Shown here piece after piece: positions 32,801-41,844 of a stretch of DNA of 64,000 nt. The notes below the pieces were generated by a model. The model was given only the letters and a program-made list of their open reading frames with translations. It was not told where the DNA came from and did not search any database. The stretch lies in NCBI RefSeq assembly GCF_014873495.1, contig NZ_JADBGF010000001.1, positions 8,990,001 to 9,054,000 on the forward strand. Direction: 5' to 3'. The DNA is from Streptomyces stelliscabiei. GTDB lineage: Bacteria > Actinomycetota > Actinomycetes > Streptomycetales > Streptomycetaceae. Made by a program: the position numbers and the translations under genes. Position 1 is the first letter of the stretch, and each line of letters opens with the position of its first letter.

Positions 32801-35800
32801 TGCGGCACGGCGTCCTCCCGCGCACCCTGCACGCCGACGAGCCCTCCCCGCACGTCGACTGGGCCTCCGGCGAGGTGGAGCTGCTCACCGAGGCACGCGA
32901 CTGGCCCGACACCGGCGCACCCCGCCGCGCGGGCATCTCCTCCTTCGGCTTCAGCGGCACCAACGTGCACGCCATCCTCGAACAGGCACCGCCCGCCCCC
33001 GACGCCGCCTCCGACGCGGACGCAGGCGCCGGACCGGAGCCGCGGCCCGCGCCCACCGCGCCCGTCGTGCCCTGGGTGCTGTCCGCGAGGTCGCCGCAGG
33101 CCCTGGCCCACCAGGCCCAGCGGCTGCGCGGCCACCTCGCCGGCGACGGCGCCCCCGAACCGCTGGACACCGGCTACTCCCTGGCGACCGGCCGTACCCC
33201 CTTCGAACACCGCGCGGTGCTCCTCGGTACCGGCGGCGACGCCCCGTCGGCCGCCCTCGACGGGCTGGCCGGCGGCGAGGACACCCCGGGGCTGATCCGC
33301 GGAGTGGCCGACACCGACGGCCGCCGGGTGTTCGTCTTCCCGGGCCAGGGCGCGCAGTGGGCCGGTATGGCGGTGCAACTGCTGGACACCTCCCCGGTGT
33401 TCGCCGCCTCCATCGCCGCCTGCGAGCAGGCACTGACGCCGTACGTCGACTGGTCGCTCGACGCCGTGCTGCGCGGCGCCCCGGACGCGCCGCCCTTCGA
33501 ACGGGTCGACGTGGTCCAGCCCGCGCTGTGGGCCGTGATGGTCTCGCTGGCCGCGCAGTGGCGCTCCTGGGGCGTCGAGCCCGACGCCGTACTGGGCCAC
33601 AGCCAGGGCGAGATCGCCGCCGCCGTGGTCGCCGGGGCCCTCTCCCTGGACGACGGCGCCAAGGTCGTGGCCCTGCGCAGCCGCGCGATCCTCTCCCTCG
33701 CCGGGCACGGCGGCATGGTCTCCGTGGCCGTCCCGCGCGAGCGCGCCGTCGCGCTCGTCGCCCGGTGGTCCGGGCGGCTCTCCCTCGCCGCTGTCAACGG
33801 ACCGTCCGCCGTCGTCGTCTCCGGCGACACGGAGGCCCTGACCGAGCTGATCGCCGTCTGCGAGGAGGAGGGCGTACGGGCCCGCACGATCGCGGTGGAC
33901 TACGCCTCCCACTCCGCGCACGTCGAGCGCATCCGCGCGGAGGTGCTCGACGCACTGGACGGCATCGCGCCGGTGGCGGGCCGGGTGCCGCTCTACTCCA
34001 CCCTCACCGGCGACTGGCTCGACACGACGGAGATGGACGCCGGGTACTGGTACCGGAACCTGCGCGAGACCGTCGAGTTCGACGGTGCCGTGCGCGCCCT
34101 CGCCGACCAGCGCCACCAGGTCTTCGTCGAGGTCTCGCCGCACCCGGTGCTCACCATGTCCGTCCAGGACACCCTGGAGGACGCCGAGGCCCCGCGGACC
34201 GTGGTGACCGGAACACTCCGCCGAGACGAGGGCGGCCTCGCCCGCGCGCTCACCTCGGCCGCCGAACTGTGGGTGCGTGGCGTCCCGGTCCAGTGGCCGG
34301 TCCTCTTCGAGGGCACCGGCGCCCGCCGCACCGACCTGCCCACCTACCCGTTCGAGCACAAGCGCTACTGGCTCCAGGGCGCCGGACCGACGGCTCAGGC
34401 GGGCGCCAAGGACGAGATCGATTCCGCGTTCTGGCGGCTCGTCGAGCGCGGTGACGCCGCCGAGGCCGCCGGTGACCTGGCGGTGGACGCCGAGACGCTC
34501 GGCACGGTGCTGCCCGCCCTGAACGCCTGGCGCCGCAGGCAGCGGGAGGGCGCCGCCGTGGACACCTGGCGCTACCGCGTCGACTGGCAGCCGGTCCCCG
34601 ACCCGCCCGCCGCGCCCCTGTCCGGCACCTGGCTCGTGGTCCTGCCCGAAGGGGTCGACGACGAGCCGGGCGCTCCGCTCGCGCGGGACTCCGTGACGGC
34701 CCTCACCGATGCCGGAGCCGACGTCGTGACCGTGCGGCTCACCGACGCGGACGCCGACCGCGCCACGCTGGGGGAGCGGCTCACCACCGCCCTGGACGGC
34801 CGCACCCCGCAGGGCATCCTGTCGCTGCTGGCGATCGCCGGACGGCCGCACCCCGACCACCCCGCCGTCTCCGCCGGTTCGGCCCTCACCCTCGTCCTGG
34901 TCCAGGCGCTCGGCGACCTCGGCGTCGAAGCCCCGCTGTGGTGCGCCACCCACGGCGCCGTCTCCACCGGCGCCGGCGACCCGCTCACCGCACCCGACCA
35001 GGCGCTGGTCTGGGGCACCGGCATGGTCGCCGCCCTGGAGCACCCCACCCGCTGGGGCGGTCTGGTCGACCTGCCGCCAGCCCTCAACTCCCTGTCCCGC
35101 GACCGGCTCCGCGCGGTCCTCGCCGGTGCCACCGGTGAGGACCAGCTCGCCGTCCGCTCCGCCGGACTGCTCGGCCGACGCCTGGTCCGCGCCCCCCGCC
35201 CGCCCGGCACCCGGCCCGCGTGGAAGCCCCGGGGCACCGTCCTCGTCACCGGCGGCACGGGCGCCCTCGGTCCCCACGTCGCGCGCTGGCTCGCCCGCGG
35301 CGGCGCCGAGCACCTCGTCCTTCCCGGGCGGCGCGGCGCCGACGTCCCCGGAGCCGACGAACTGCGCGCCGAACTCGCCGAACTGGGCACCCGGCTGTCC
35401 CTGCCCGCCTGCGACGTCGCCGACCGTGCCCAGGTCGCCCGGCTGCTGACCGGACTGGAGGAACAGGGCACCCCCGTCACCGCCGTGTTCCACGCCGCCG
35501 CCTACATCCAGCTGGCCTCCCTGGACGACACCCCGCTCGACGCCTTCGCCGAGGTCGTCGCCGCCAAGGCGGAGGGGGCCCGGCACCTGGACGAACTGCT
35601 CGACCGCGAACTGGACGCGTTCGTGCTGTTCTCCTCCGTCGCGGGTGTCTGGGGCAGCAGCAACCACGCCGCCTACACCGCCGGCAACGCCTATCTCGAC
35701 GCCCTCGCCGAACACCGCAGGGCCCGGGGCCTGAGCGCCACCACCCTCGACTGGGGCGTCTGGTCGGCCGCCAACCCGTGGGCCGTCCGCGAGACCGTCG

Positions 35801-38800
35801 ACGAGTCCGACTTCTACCGGGTACAGAAGCAGGGCCTGCCGCTCATCGAGCCCGACCTCGCGCTCGCCGGACTCCAGCAGGTCCTCGACGACGACGAGAC
35901 GGTCATCGCCCTCGCCGACGTCGACTGGGAACAGTTCGCCGCGGTCTTCGGCTCCGTACGCCCCAGCCGTCTGCTCACCGGCGTACCGGAGGCCAGGCGG
36001 CAACTGGAGGAGGCCGCGACACCGGGCGCGAGCGCCGCCACACCGGCCGCCGACGTGCTGCGCGAGCGACTGACCGGGCTGGCCGGGGCCGAGCAGCGCC
36101 GCGTCACCCTGGACCTCGTCCGCACCCACGCCGCGGCCGTCCTCGGCCATGACTCCCCGGAGGAGCTCCGGCCGGGCAGGGCGTTCCAGGAACTCGGCTT
36201 CGACTCGCTGACCGCCGTCGAACTGCGCAACCGGCTCCGCACGGCCACCGGCCTCCCCCTGCCCGCCACCCTCGTCTTCGACTACCCGTCCGCGGCCGTG
36301 CTCGCCGAGCACATCCGCGCCGAGCTGCTCGGCGAGCACCGGACGCCCGCCACGCGGGAGCCCGCGCCCGCCGGCACCGGGGCGGCCGACGAGCCGATCG
36401 CGATCGTCGCGATGAGCTGCCGCTTCCCCGGCGGGGTGCACACCCCCGAACAGCTGTGGCGGCTGCTGGAGGAGGGCGGCGACGTCGTCTCGGAGTTCCC
36501 GACCGACCGCGGCTGGCCGCTGGAGTCCATGTTCGACCCCGACCCGGACCAGCCCGGCACCAGCTATGTACGGCACGGCGGATTCCTCTACGACGCCGGT
36601 GACTTCGACGCCGACTTCTTCGGCATCTCCCCGCGCGAGGCGGTCGCCATGGACCCGCAGCAGCGACTGCTCCTGGAGACCTCCTGGGAGACCTTCGAAC
36701 GCGCCGGTCTCGACCCGGACCGCCTGCGCGGCACCGACACCGGTGTCTTCACCGGCGTCAACTACCAGGACTACGGCGCCTCCGTGGCCCAGACCCAGGA
36801 GAACGAGGGCCACCTCCTCACCGGCAGCGCGGCGAGTGTGATCTCCGGCCGGATCTCCTACACCCTCGGCCTGGAGGGCCCCGCGGTCACCGTCGACACC
36901 GCCTGCTCCGCCTCCCTCGTCGCGGTGCACCTGGCCGCCCAGGCGCTGCGTGCCGGGGACTGCTCACTCGCCCTGGCCGGCGGCGTCGCGGTGATGTCGA
37001 GCCCGGGTGCCATCATCAGCTTCGCCCGCCAGCGCGGCCTCGCCGCCGACGGCCGCTGCAAGGCGTTCTCCGACGCCGCCGACGGCATGGGCATGGCCGA
37101 GGGGGTCGGCGTGATCCTCCTCGAACGGCTCTCCGAGGCACGGCGCAACGGACACCCCGTGCTGGCCGTCCTGCGCGGCAGCGCCGTCAACCAGGACGGC
37201 GCCAGCAACGGCCTGACCGCCCCCAACGGCCCCTCCCAGCAGCGGGTCATCCGCGCCGCCCTCGCCAACGCCCGGCTCTCGGCGGCCGACATCGACGTCG
37301 TCGAGACCCACGGCACCGGCACCACGCTCGGCGACCCCATCGAGGCCCAGGCCCTGCTCGCCACGTACGGGCAGGAGCGCTCCGACGGGCGCCCCCTGCT
37401 GATCGGCTCCCTGAAGTCCAACATCGGCCACACCCAGGCCGCCGCGGGCGTCGCCGGTGTGATCAAGACCGTCCTGGCGCTCCGGCACGGGCAGGTGCCG
37501 CGCACCCTGCACGTCGACCGGCCCTCGACCCAGGTCGACTGGACGGCCGGTGCCGTGGACGTGGTCACCGACGCGACCCCGTGGCCCGCGACGGGCCGCC
37601 CGCGCCGCGCCGGGATCTCCGCGTTCGGCATGAGCGGCACCAACGTGCACGCGATCCTGGAGGAGGCGCCCGAAGAGAGCCGGCCGGAGACACCGGACGA
37701 GGTGCCGGACCGGGCGGTGGCCTGGCCGCTGTCCGCGAAGTCCCCGGACGCCCTGCACGGTCAGGCCGCGCGCCTGACCACCCACCTGAGCGAGGCACCG
37801 GACGCCACGCCCGCCGACATCGGCGGGGCCCTGGCGGCCCGCACCGCCTTCGAACACCGCGCCGTCCTCGTCGGCGACGGCATCCGGCTCCCCGCCGCGC
37901 TGACCGCGCTGGCCGACGGAGATACCGCCCCCGACCTCGTACGCGGCGTCGCCGGCACCGTGGGCCGTACGGTCTTCGTCTTCCCGGGCCAGGGCTCCCA
38001 ATGGGCCGGTATGGCAAGGGAGTTGCTGGACGAGTCCCCCGTGTTCGCGGCCCGGATGGAGGAGTGCGAACGGGCGCTGGCTCCCTTCGTCGACTGGTCG
38101 CTGCTCGACGCCGTGCGCTCGGGCGGAGTCTGGGACCGGGTGGACGTCGTCCAGCCCGCGCTGTTCGCGGTGATGGTGTCGCTGGCCGAGGTCTGGCGGT
38201 CCTTCGGTGTCGTACCGGACGCCGTCGTCGGCCACTCCCAGGGCGAGATCGCCGCCGCCGTCGTGGCGGGCGCGCTGTCCCTGGAGGACGGGGCCCAGGT
38301 GGTCGCCCTGCGCAGCAAGACCCTCGACGCGCTGGCCGGTCGCGGCGGCATGGCCTCCCTGTCCCTGCCCGCCGACCAGGCCGAGGCCGCCCTCGCCCCC
38401 TGGTCCGGCGCCCTGTCGGTCGCCGCGCTGAACGGCCCCGCCACCACCGTGGTCGCGGGCGACGCGGAGGCCCTGGCGGCCCTGCTCGCGCAGTGCGAGG
38501 CGCAGGGCGTACGGGCCCGGCGCATCGACGTCGACTACGCCTCGCACTCCGAGCACGTCGAGGAGATCCACGGCATCCTCATGGACGCCCTGGCGGGCAT
38601 CAAGCCGCTGCCGAGCGAGGTCCCGCTGTACTCCACGGTGGACGGCGGCTGGCTCGACACCACCGGCATGCACGCCGGTTACTGGTACCGCAACCTGCGG
38701 CAGACCGTCGGCTTCGACCCCGCCGTCCGCGCCCTGGCCGCCGAGGGGTTCACCTCCTTCGTCGAGGTCAGCCCGCACCCCGTGCTCACCATGGCCATCG

Positions 38801-41800
38801 AGGAGACCACCGAGACCGCCGGACGCGAGGCCGTCGTCCTCGGCACGCTCCGCCGCGACGAGGGCGGCCTGCGACGCGTCCTGCTGTCGGCGGCCGAACT
38901 GTGGGTGCGCGGAGGTGCGGTCGACTGGACCGCCGCGTTCCCCGGCGGGACCACGGCCGAGCTGCCGACGTACGCCTTCCAGCGGCGCCGCTACTGGATC
39001 CAGCCGCCCGCGGCGACGCCCCGCGGGCCCGGTGCCACCGGTCACCCGCTGCTCGGCACGGCCGTCGAGGTCGCCGACACCGGGGACCTCGTGCTCACCG
39101 GCAGCCTGTCGACACGCACCCACCCCTGGCTCGCGGACCACGCGGTCTCCGGCGTGGTCCTGCTGCCCGGCACCGGCTTCGTCGAACTGGCCGTACGCGC
39201 CGGCGACGAGGCGGACTGCCCCCGGGTCGAGGAACTGACCCTCCAGGCACCGCTGGTGTTCGACCGGGACGCCGCCGTCCGGATCCAGGTGCGGGTCGGC
39301 GCGCCCGACGACTCCGGGCGGCGCACCCTCGGTGTGTTCTCCCGGGCCGAGGACGGCGCCGGCACTCCCTGGACCGGGCATGCCACCGGTGTCCTCGCCC
39401 CCGCCGGGTCCGCCGACCCGGCGGCCCACCCGTACGGCCCGGCATGGCCGCCCGCCGGAGCGGAACCCGTGCCCGTCGACGGCCTCTACGAGCGGTTCGC
39501 GGACGCCGGCTACGGCTACGGCCCCGCCTTCCACGGCCTGACCGCCGCCTGGCGCCTCGGCCAGGACGTCTACGTGGAGGTCCGGCTGCCGGAGGACCAG
39601 CACACCGGGGCCGCAGGCTTCGGTCTGCACCCCGCGCTGCTGGACGCGGCCCTGCACGGTCTGTGGCTGGCCGCACCGGACGGTGCCGACCAGAACGACG
39701 CGCCCGGCACCGCCAGGCTGCCCTTCTCCTGGGAAGGCGTCCACCTGCACGCCTCCGGGGCGACCGAACTGCGCGTGCGGCTGAGCTACGACGACACCGG
39801 TTCGGTGGCGCTGGCCGCCGCCGACCCGGCCGGCCGGCCGGTCGCCGACGTGGCGGCGCTGGCCATCCGGCCCATCGCCGTCGACGCCCTGCGCGGCGCC
39901 GCGGCGCAGGGACGCGACTCGCTGTTCACCCTGGGCTGGACCGCCCTGCCCACCACCACCGAGCCGCCCGTCGGCCGGTGGGCCGCCCTCGGCACCGAGC
40001 AACTGCTGCCCGAGACCCACGAGAACCTCGACGCGCTGACCGCCGCCGTGGACGGGGACGCCGCCGTGCCCGACGTGGTCGTCACGCTCTGCCCGCCCGG
40101 CGGGAACAGCGCGGACGCGGCCCGTACCGCGCTCGCCGGCACCCTGCGGCTGCTGCAGACCTGGCTGGCCGACGACCGCTGGGCCGACACCCGCCTGGTC
40201 CTCGTCACCCGGGGCGGTGTCGCCACCGCACCCGGCGAGGACATCGGCGACCTGGCGGCCGCCGCCGTGTGGGGGCTCGTGCGCTCCGCGCAGTCCGAAC
40301 ACCCCGACCGGTTCGTCCTCGTCGACGCGGACGACCCGGCCGAGGCCCTGAAGGCCCTGCCCGCCGCGCTGTCCGCCACGGAACCCCAGCTCGCGGTACG
40401 CGACGGACGGACCCTCGCACCCCGCCTGACCAGGACCCCGCCGACGGATGCCGAGGCCGCGGCCGGCAAGCCGTGGGACCCCGAGGGCACGGTGCTCGTC
40501 ACGGGCGCCTTCGGCGTCCTCGGCGGCCTGGTGGCCCGTCACCTGGTCACCGAGCACGGGGCACGCCACCTGCTGCTGACCGGGCGGCGCGGCGCCGACA
40601 CCCCCGAGGCGGCCGCCCTGGTCGACGAACTCACCGCCCTGGGCGCCCGGGTGGAGACCGCAGCCTGCGACACGGCCGACCGGGACGCCCTGGCCGGACT
40701 CCTCGCGGGCGTCCCCGACACCCACCCGCTCACCGCCGTGGTCCACTCGGCCGGCGTCCTCGACGACGGGATCATCGGCTCGCTCACCCCCGAGCGCCTG
40801 GACCGCGTCCTGCGCCCCAAGGCGGACGCCGCGCTCCACCTGCACGAACTGACCCGCGACCTGCCGCTGGCCGCGTTCGTGCTCTTCTCGTCCGCCTCCG
40901 GCACCGTCGGCAGCTCCGGGCAGGGCAACTACGCGGCGGCCAACGCGTTCCTGGACGCGCTCGCCCAGCACCGTCGCGCCCAGGGGCTGCCCGGCCAGTC
41001 GATCGCCTGGGGCATGTGGGCCGAGCGCTCCGCGCTGACCGGCACCCTCGACGAGGTCGACCTGCGGCGCATGGCCCGCGGCGGCGTGGGGGCACTCACC
41101 TCCGACGAGGGCCTCGCCCTGTTCGACGCCGCGCTCGAACGGGACGACGCGGTGCTGGTCCCGCTCCGGCTCGACCTGGCCAGGCTGCGCGCCAGGGCGG
41201 GCACCGGCGCCGTACCCGCCCTCTTCCGCGCACTGGTACGCGGCGCCGCCCGCCGGACGGCGGCCACCGGCGGCGCCGCCGACGCGGCGGACACCCTGCG
41301 CGGGAGGCTCGCGGGCCTGTCCGCCGACGACGCCCGCGCCGTCCTCGCCGACCTGGTGTGCGCGCACGCCGCCGACGTGCTCGGGCACGCCGGAGCCTCG
41401 GCCGTCGACCCCGAACGCGCCTTCCGGCAGCTCGGCTTCGACTCGCTGACCGCGGTGGAACTGCGCAACCGCCTCAACGCGGCGACCGGACTGCGGCTCC
41501 CCGCCACCCTGGTGTTCGACTACCCGAGCCCAGCGGCCGTCGCCGGGTACTGCGCCGAACGCCTCGCCCCGGCCGGCTCCCCGCAGACCCCGGCATCGGC
41601 CCCGGCCGACGCCGACATCACCCGGGCCCTGTCGACGATCCCGCCAGCCAAACTGCGCGAATCCGGCCTGCTGGACGCGCTGCTGAAGCTGGCCGGACCG
41701 GACCCGCGGGGCGGCGAACCGCAGGCGGCCGGGAGTGAGAGTGGCATCCAGGAGATGGACGTGGACGACCTCGTACGGCTGGCGCTGGGGAGCGAGCGTG

Positions 41801-41805
41801 ACTGA
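26851..41805 (+). CDS. Modular type I PKS, three modules
   Basis: Megasynthase of 4984 residues with a GTG start behind a GGAGAAGG ribosome site, and an N-terminal coiled coil (KLRDYL) matching the docking class of the preceding two genes. Domain order: KS-AT-KR-ACP, KS-AT-KR-ACP, KS-AT-DH-KR-ACP. The first AT carries VAGH (ethylmalonyl-type), the other two YASH (methylmalonyl). KS active sites are DTACSAS, DTACSSS and DTACSAS. The C-terminal tail differs from the other PKS tails: it ends in a segment containing DVDDLVRLAL, a docking type normally paired with the VVEALRASL-type N-terminus found on the next protein. Inferred role: C3-C8 of the ring, including the ethyl branch that separates concanamycin A-type from bafilomycin-type products. 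Confidence 0.95.
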   Translation: MSDRTEQKLRDYLNRVTIDLQQTRRRLRDVEERSREPIAVVAMSCHFPGGVHSPEDLWELVADGRDTYSGIPADRGWDAIGLAGSGVPVTGAFLDEAGGFDPAFFGISPREALAMDPQQRLMLQTCWEAVERGGIDPVSLRGSRTGVFAASIDQGYMSLADGAPEGVQGFLMTGNAISVMSGRVSYVMGLEGPSVTVDTACSASLVALHLAAQSLRNDECSLALVGGVNVMAMPGAFVEISRQGGLAADGRSKPFAAAADGTGWGEGVGVLLVERLSDARANGHPVLAVLRGSAINQDGASNGLTAPNGPSQQRVIRAALSDAQLAPADVDAVEAHGTGTRLGDPIEADALLAAYGQDRDGDQPLWLGSIKSNIGHTQAAAGLAGVIKVVMAIRHGVLPQTLHVDAPTPHVDWSSGGVRLLTERRDWPVADRPRRAGVSSFGMSGTNAHVIIEQAPEAEQPADEQAPEDGRQGAAEPIAGAGPRTAPDAGSGSSSGVDPLPTVPWPLSGRSPEALRDQAARLASWLADRPGLRPADVGHSLAVTRSAFEHRAVVVADRPEGFLRGLAAVAAGTSAAETVPGRTGAGDGRTVFVFPGQGSQWAGMARQLLDESPVFAARMAACEQALAPHLDWSLSAVVRGEPDAAPLDRIDVVQPVLFAVMVSLAAVWRSYGVEPDAVVGHSQGEIAAAYVAGALSLDDAARIVAVRSRAQLELSGTGGMASVALPADTLRDRLRAWEGRLSVAAVNGPASAVVSGDPEALEEFLRQCEEREVRTRRVAADVAGHSAHMDRLRDGMLEALAGVRPTAATIPLCSTVTGGSLDTTGLDADYWFRNMRQTVEFDAAVRDLVRRGHSVFVEISPHPVLTVPTQDTLDDLADPDAAVPAPPTLVTGTLRRDEGGLHRVLTALAQVHVHGVPVDWAAVFAAHRPERVELPTYAFQNRRFWLEPQTRPGTTQDTTDPADAAFWAAVEREDVAEVAATLGVEAASWSDVLPALSAWRRDRRDRAVLDGWRYHIAWQRLTAKTAGPLRGRWPVLVPDGHTADAAVTRAVEALRERGADPELVVLDHTHTDRSRLTGHLRELLATGPGTEAAPAGVLSLLALDERPHEGLPALPVGLALTTALVQALDDLGVRTTLWCVTSGAVPVHPSEPVPHPVQALVWGFGRTAALEHPSLWGGLIDLPEQCDARAGHLLADLLAGAGDEDQLAVRSSGAHARRLVRATPSTPAPSAPWRPSGTVLVTGGTGGLGAHAARWLARGGADHLLLVSRRGADAPGADELAAELTALGTGVTLAACDITDREALAALVDGAAAEGHPVRAVLHTAAAAQLFPVRDENPQSMAATLAAKVQGAANLDAVLADTDLDAFVLYSSVSGVWGSADHAAYAAGNAYLDALAAHRRGRGLAATSVVWGIWSAEGGGLATSDLERALLERGIPFMDPRLAVGGLQRVLDDDETVVVVADVDWARFVPVFTSVRPSPLIADLPDVRALATAEDRTDPDPDAADGAAGLRRTLAGLPEPEVRRTLLELVRTNAAAVLGHDSADAVLPDRAFRELGFDSLIAVELRNRLNQVTGLRLRATVVFDYSCAAFLAEHLRTELLGDTAPAVASTAVVPVADPDEPIAIVAMSCRFPGGIDTPERLWQLLIDGGEVLSGMPADRGWPLDRLYHPDPDHPGTSYVREGSFLHDAGDFDPAFFGISPREAVAMDPQQRLLLETSWEAFERAGIDPASLRTTPTGVFAGVNYQDYTSLAGSSPEGGEGHLVAGGAASVVSGRVAYTLGLEGPAVTVDTACSSSLVATHLAAQALRGGDCSLALAGGVAVMATPGVFVGFSRQRGLAADGRCKAFGASADGMGLAEGVGVVLLERLSDARRNGHPVLAVLRGSAVNQDGASNGLSAPNGLAQQRVIRQALTNAGLTAADIDVVEAHGTGTTLGDPIEADALLATYGQDRPHGRPLRLGALKSNIGHTQAASGVAGMIKAVLSLRHGVLPRTLHADEPSPHVDWASGEVELLTEARDWPDTGAPRRAGISSFGFSGTNVHAILEQAPPAPDAASDADAGAGPEPRPAPTAPVVPWVLSARSPQALAHQAQRLRGHLAGDGAPEPLDTGYSLATGRTPFEHRAVLLGTGGDAPSAALDGLAGGEDTPGLIRGVADTDGRRVFVFPGQGAQWAGMAVQLLDTSPVFAASIAACEQALTPYVDWSLDAVLRGAPDAPPFERVDVVQPALWAVMVSLAAQWRSWGVEPDAVLGHSQGEIAAAVVAGALSLDDGAKVVALRSRAILSLAGHGGMVSVAVPRERAVALVARWSGRLSLAAVNGPSAVVVSGDTEALTELIAVCEEEGVRARTIAVDYASHSAHVERIRAEVLDALDGIAPVAGRVPLYSTLTGDWLDTTEMDAGYWYRNLRETVEFDGAVRALADQRHQVFVEVSPHPVLTMSVQDTLEDAEAPRTVVTGTLRRDEGGLARALTSAAELWVRGVPVQWPVLFEGTGARRTDLPTYPFEHKRYWLQGAGPTAQAGAKDEIDSAFWRLVERGDAAEAAGDLAVDAETLGTVLPALNAWRRRQREGAAVDTWRYRVDWQPVPDPPAAPLSGTWLVVLPEGVDDEPGAPLARDSVTALTDAGADVVTVRLTDADADRATLGERLTTALDGRTPQGILSLLAIAGRPHPDHPAVSAGSALTLVLVQALGDLGVEAPLWCATHGAVSTGAGDPLTAPDQALVWGTGMVAALEHPTRWGGLVDLPPALNSLSRDRLRAVLAGATGEDQLAVRSAGLLGRRLVRAPRPPGTRPAWKPRGTVLVTGGTGALGPHVARWLARGGAEHLVLPGRRGADVPGADELRAELAELGTRLSLPACDVADRAQVARLLTGLEEQGTPVTAVFHAAAYIQLASLDDTPLDAFAEVVAAKAEGARHLDELLDRELDAFVLFSSVAGVWGSSNHAAYTAGNAYLDALAEHRRARGLSATTLDWGVWSAANPWAVRETVDESDFYRVQKQGLPLIEPDLALAGLQQVLDDDETVIALADVDWEQFAAVFGSVRPSRLLTGVPEARRQLEEAATPGASAATPAADVLRERLTGLAGAEQRRVTLDLVRTHAAAVLGHDSPEELRPGRAFQELGFDSLTAVELRNRLRTATGLPLPATLVFDYPSAAVLAEHIRAELLGEHRTPATREPAPAGTGAADEPIAIVAMSCRFPGGVHTPEQLWRLLEEGGDVVSEFPTDRGWPLESMFDPDPDQPGTSYVRHGGFLYDAGDFDADFFGISPREAVAMDPQQRLLLETSWETFERAGLDPDRLRGTDTGVFTGVNYQDYGASVAQTQENEGHLLTGSAASVISGRISYTLGLEGPAVTVDTACSASLVAVHLAAQALRAGDCSLALAGGVAVMSSPGAIISFARQRGLAADGRCKAFSDAADGMGMAEGVGVILLERLSEARRNGHPVLAVLRGSAVNQDGASNGLTAPNGPSQQRVIRAALANARLSAADIDVVETHGTGTTLGDPIEAQALLATYGQERSDGRPLLIGSLKSNIGHTQAAAGVAGVIKTVLALRHGQVPRTLHVDRPSTQVDWTAGAVDVVTDATPWPATGRPRRAGISAFGMSGTNVHAILEEAPEESRPETPDEVPDRAVAWPLSAKSPDALHGQAARLTTHLSEAPDATPADIGGALAARTAFEHRAVLVGDGIRLPAALTALADGDTAPDLVRGVAGTVGRTVFVFPGQGSQWAGMARELLDESPVFAARMEECERALAPFVDWSLLDAVRSGGVWDRVDVVQPALFAVMVSLAEVWRSFGVVPDAVVGHSQGEIAAAVVAGALSLEDGAQVVALRSKTLDALAGRGGMASLSLPADQAEAALAPWSGALSVAALNGPATTVVAGDAEALAALLAQCEAQGVRARRIDVDYASHSEHVEEIHGILMDALAGIKPLPSEVPLYSTVDGGWLDTTGMHAGYWYRNLRQTVGFDPAVRALAAEGFTSFVEVSPHPVLTMAIEETTETAGREAVVLGTLRRDEGGLRRVLLSAAELWVRGGAVDWTAAFPGGTTAELPTYAFQRRRYWIQPPAATPRGPGATGHPLLGTAVEVADTGDLVLTGSLSTRTHPWLADHAVSGVVLLPGTGFVELAVRAGDEADCPRVEELTLQAPLVFDRDAAVRIQVRVGAPDDSGRRTLGVFSRAEDGAGTPWTGHATGVLAPAGSADPAAHPYGPAWPPAGAEPVPVDGLYERFADAGYGYGPAFHGLTAAWRLGQDVYVEVRLPEDQHTGAAGFGLHPALLDAALHGLWLAAPDGADQNDAPGTARLPFSWEGVHLHASGATELRVRLSYDDTGSVALAAADPAGRPVADVAALAIRPIAVDALRGAAAQGRDSLFTLGWTALPTTTEPPVGRWAALGTEQLLPETHENLDALTAAVDGDAAVPDVVVTLCPPGGNSADAARTALAGTLRLLQTWLADDRWADTRLVLVTRGGVATAPGEDIGDLAAAAVWGLVRSAQSEHPDRFVLVDADDPAEALKALPAALSATEPQLAVRDGRTLAPRLTRTPPTDAEAAAGKPWDPEGTVLVTGAFGVLGGLVARHLVTEHGARHLLLTGRRGADTPEAAALVDELTALGARVETAACDTADRDALAGLLAGVPDTHPLTAVVHSAGVLDDGIIGSLTPERLDRVLRPKADAALHLHELTRDLPLAAFVLFSSASGTVGSSGQGNYAAANAFLDALAQHRRAQGLPGQSIAWGMWAERSALTGTLDEVDLRRMARGGVGALTSDEGLALFDAALERDDAVLVPLRLDLARLRARAGTGAVPALFRALVRGAARRTAATGGAADAADTLRGRLAGLSADDARAVLADLVCAHAADVLGHAGASAVDPERAFRQLGFDSLTAVELRNRLNAATGLRLPATLVFDYPSPAAVAGYCAERLAPAGSPQTPASAPADADITRALSTIPPAKLRESGLLDALLKLAGPDPRGGEPQAAGSESGIQEMDVDDLVRLALGSERD
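26956..31680 (+). other. PKS module f: KS-AT(ethylmalonyl)-KR-ACP
   Basis: KS roughly 26956-28210; AT roughly 28618-29540; KR roughly 30556-31090; ACP serine codon 31525. The AT specificity segment is DVAGHS; VAGH/TAGH motifs at this place are known from ethylmalonyl-CoA ATs. A crotonyl-CoA carboxylase/reductase gene at 58085 would supply that unit. The KR lacks LDD but has Trp at -8 and His at -3 relative to the catalytic Tyr (A2-type). Predicted: an ethyl branch (C8) and a hydroxyl (C9) in concanamycin numbering. Confidence 0.8.
31711..36360 (+). other. PKS module g: KS-AT(methylmalonyl)-KR-ACP
   Basis: KS roughly 31711-32980; AT roughly 33316-34220 with YASH; KR roughly 35230-35760; ACP serine codon 36205. 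The KR has Ser and Tyr plus Trp at -8 and His at -3 (A2-type). An LDD string in its loop (ASLDDTP) does not sit in the usual B-type context and is probably coincidental. Predicted: methyl branch at C6 and hydroxyl at C7. Two consecutive KR-only modules after the ER module are what rules out the bafilomycin layout. Confidence 0.85.
36391..41600 (+). other. PKS module h: KS-AT(methylmalonyl)-DH-KR-ACP
   Basis: KS roughly 36391-37660; AT roughly 37966-38860 with YASH; DH roughly 39040-39880 with intact HAVSGVVLLP and HPALLD; KR roughly 40486-41030 with LDD (B1-type); ACP serine codon 41443. The KR nucleotide-binding loop reads TGAFGVLG rather than TGGTGxLG, but the TGxxGxLG framework is kept. 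Predicted: a methyl-substituted double bond, C4/C5 of the dienoate. Confidence 0.87.
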
Positions 41806-41844
41806 CACCCGCGTACCGGCCCGGAAGAGGATGTGAGGAGAGGG

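Noticed and set aside
28684..36930. Very long open frame on the minus strand opposite the third PKS gene (others at 1770-8537, 15552-21251, 36964-43584)
   Set aside because: These are by-products of strong third-position GC bias. Their translations are Gly/Arg/Val-rich, lack any domain motif, and lie opposite fully supported PKS domains.
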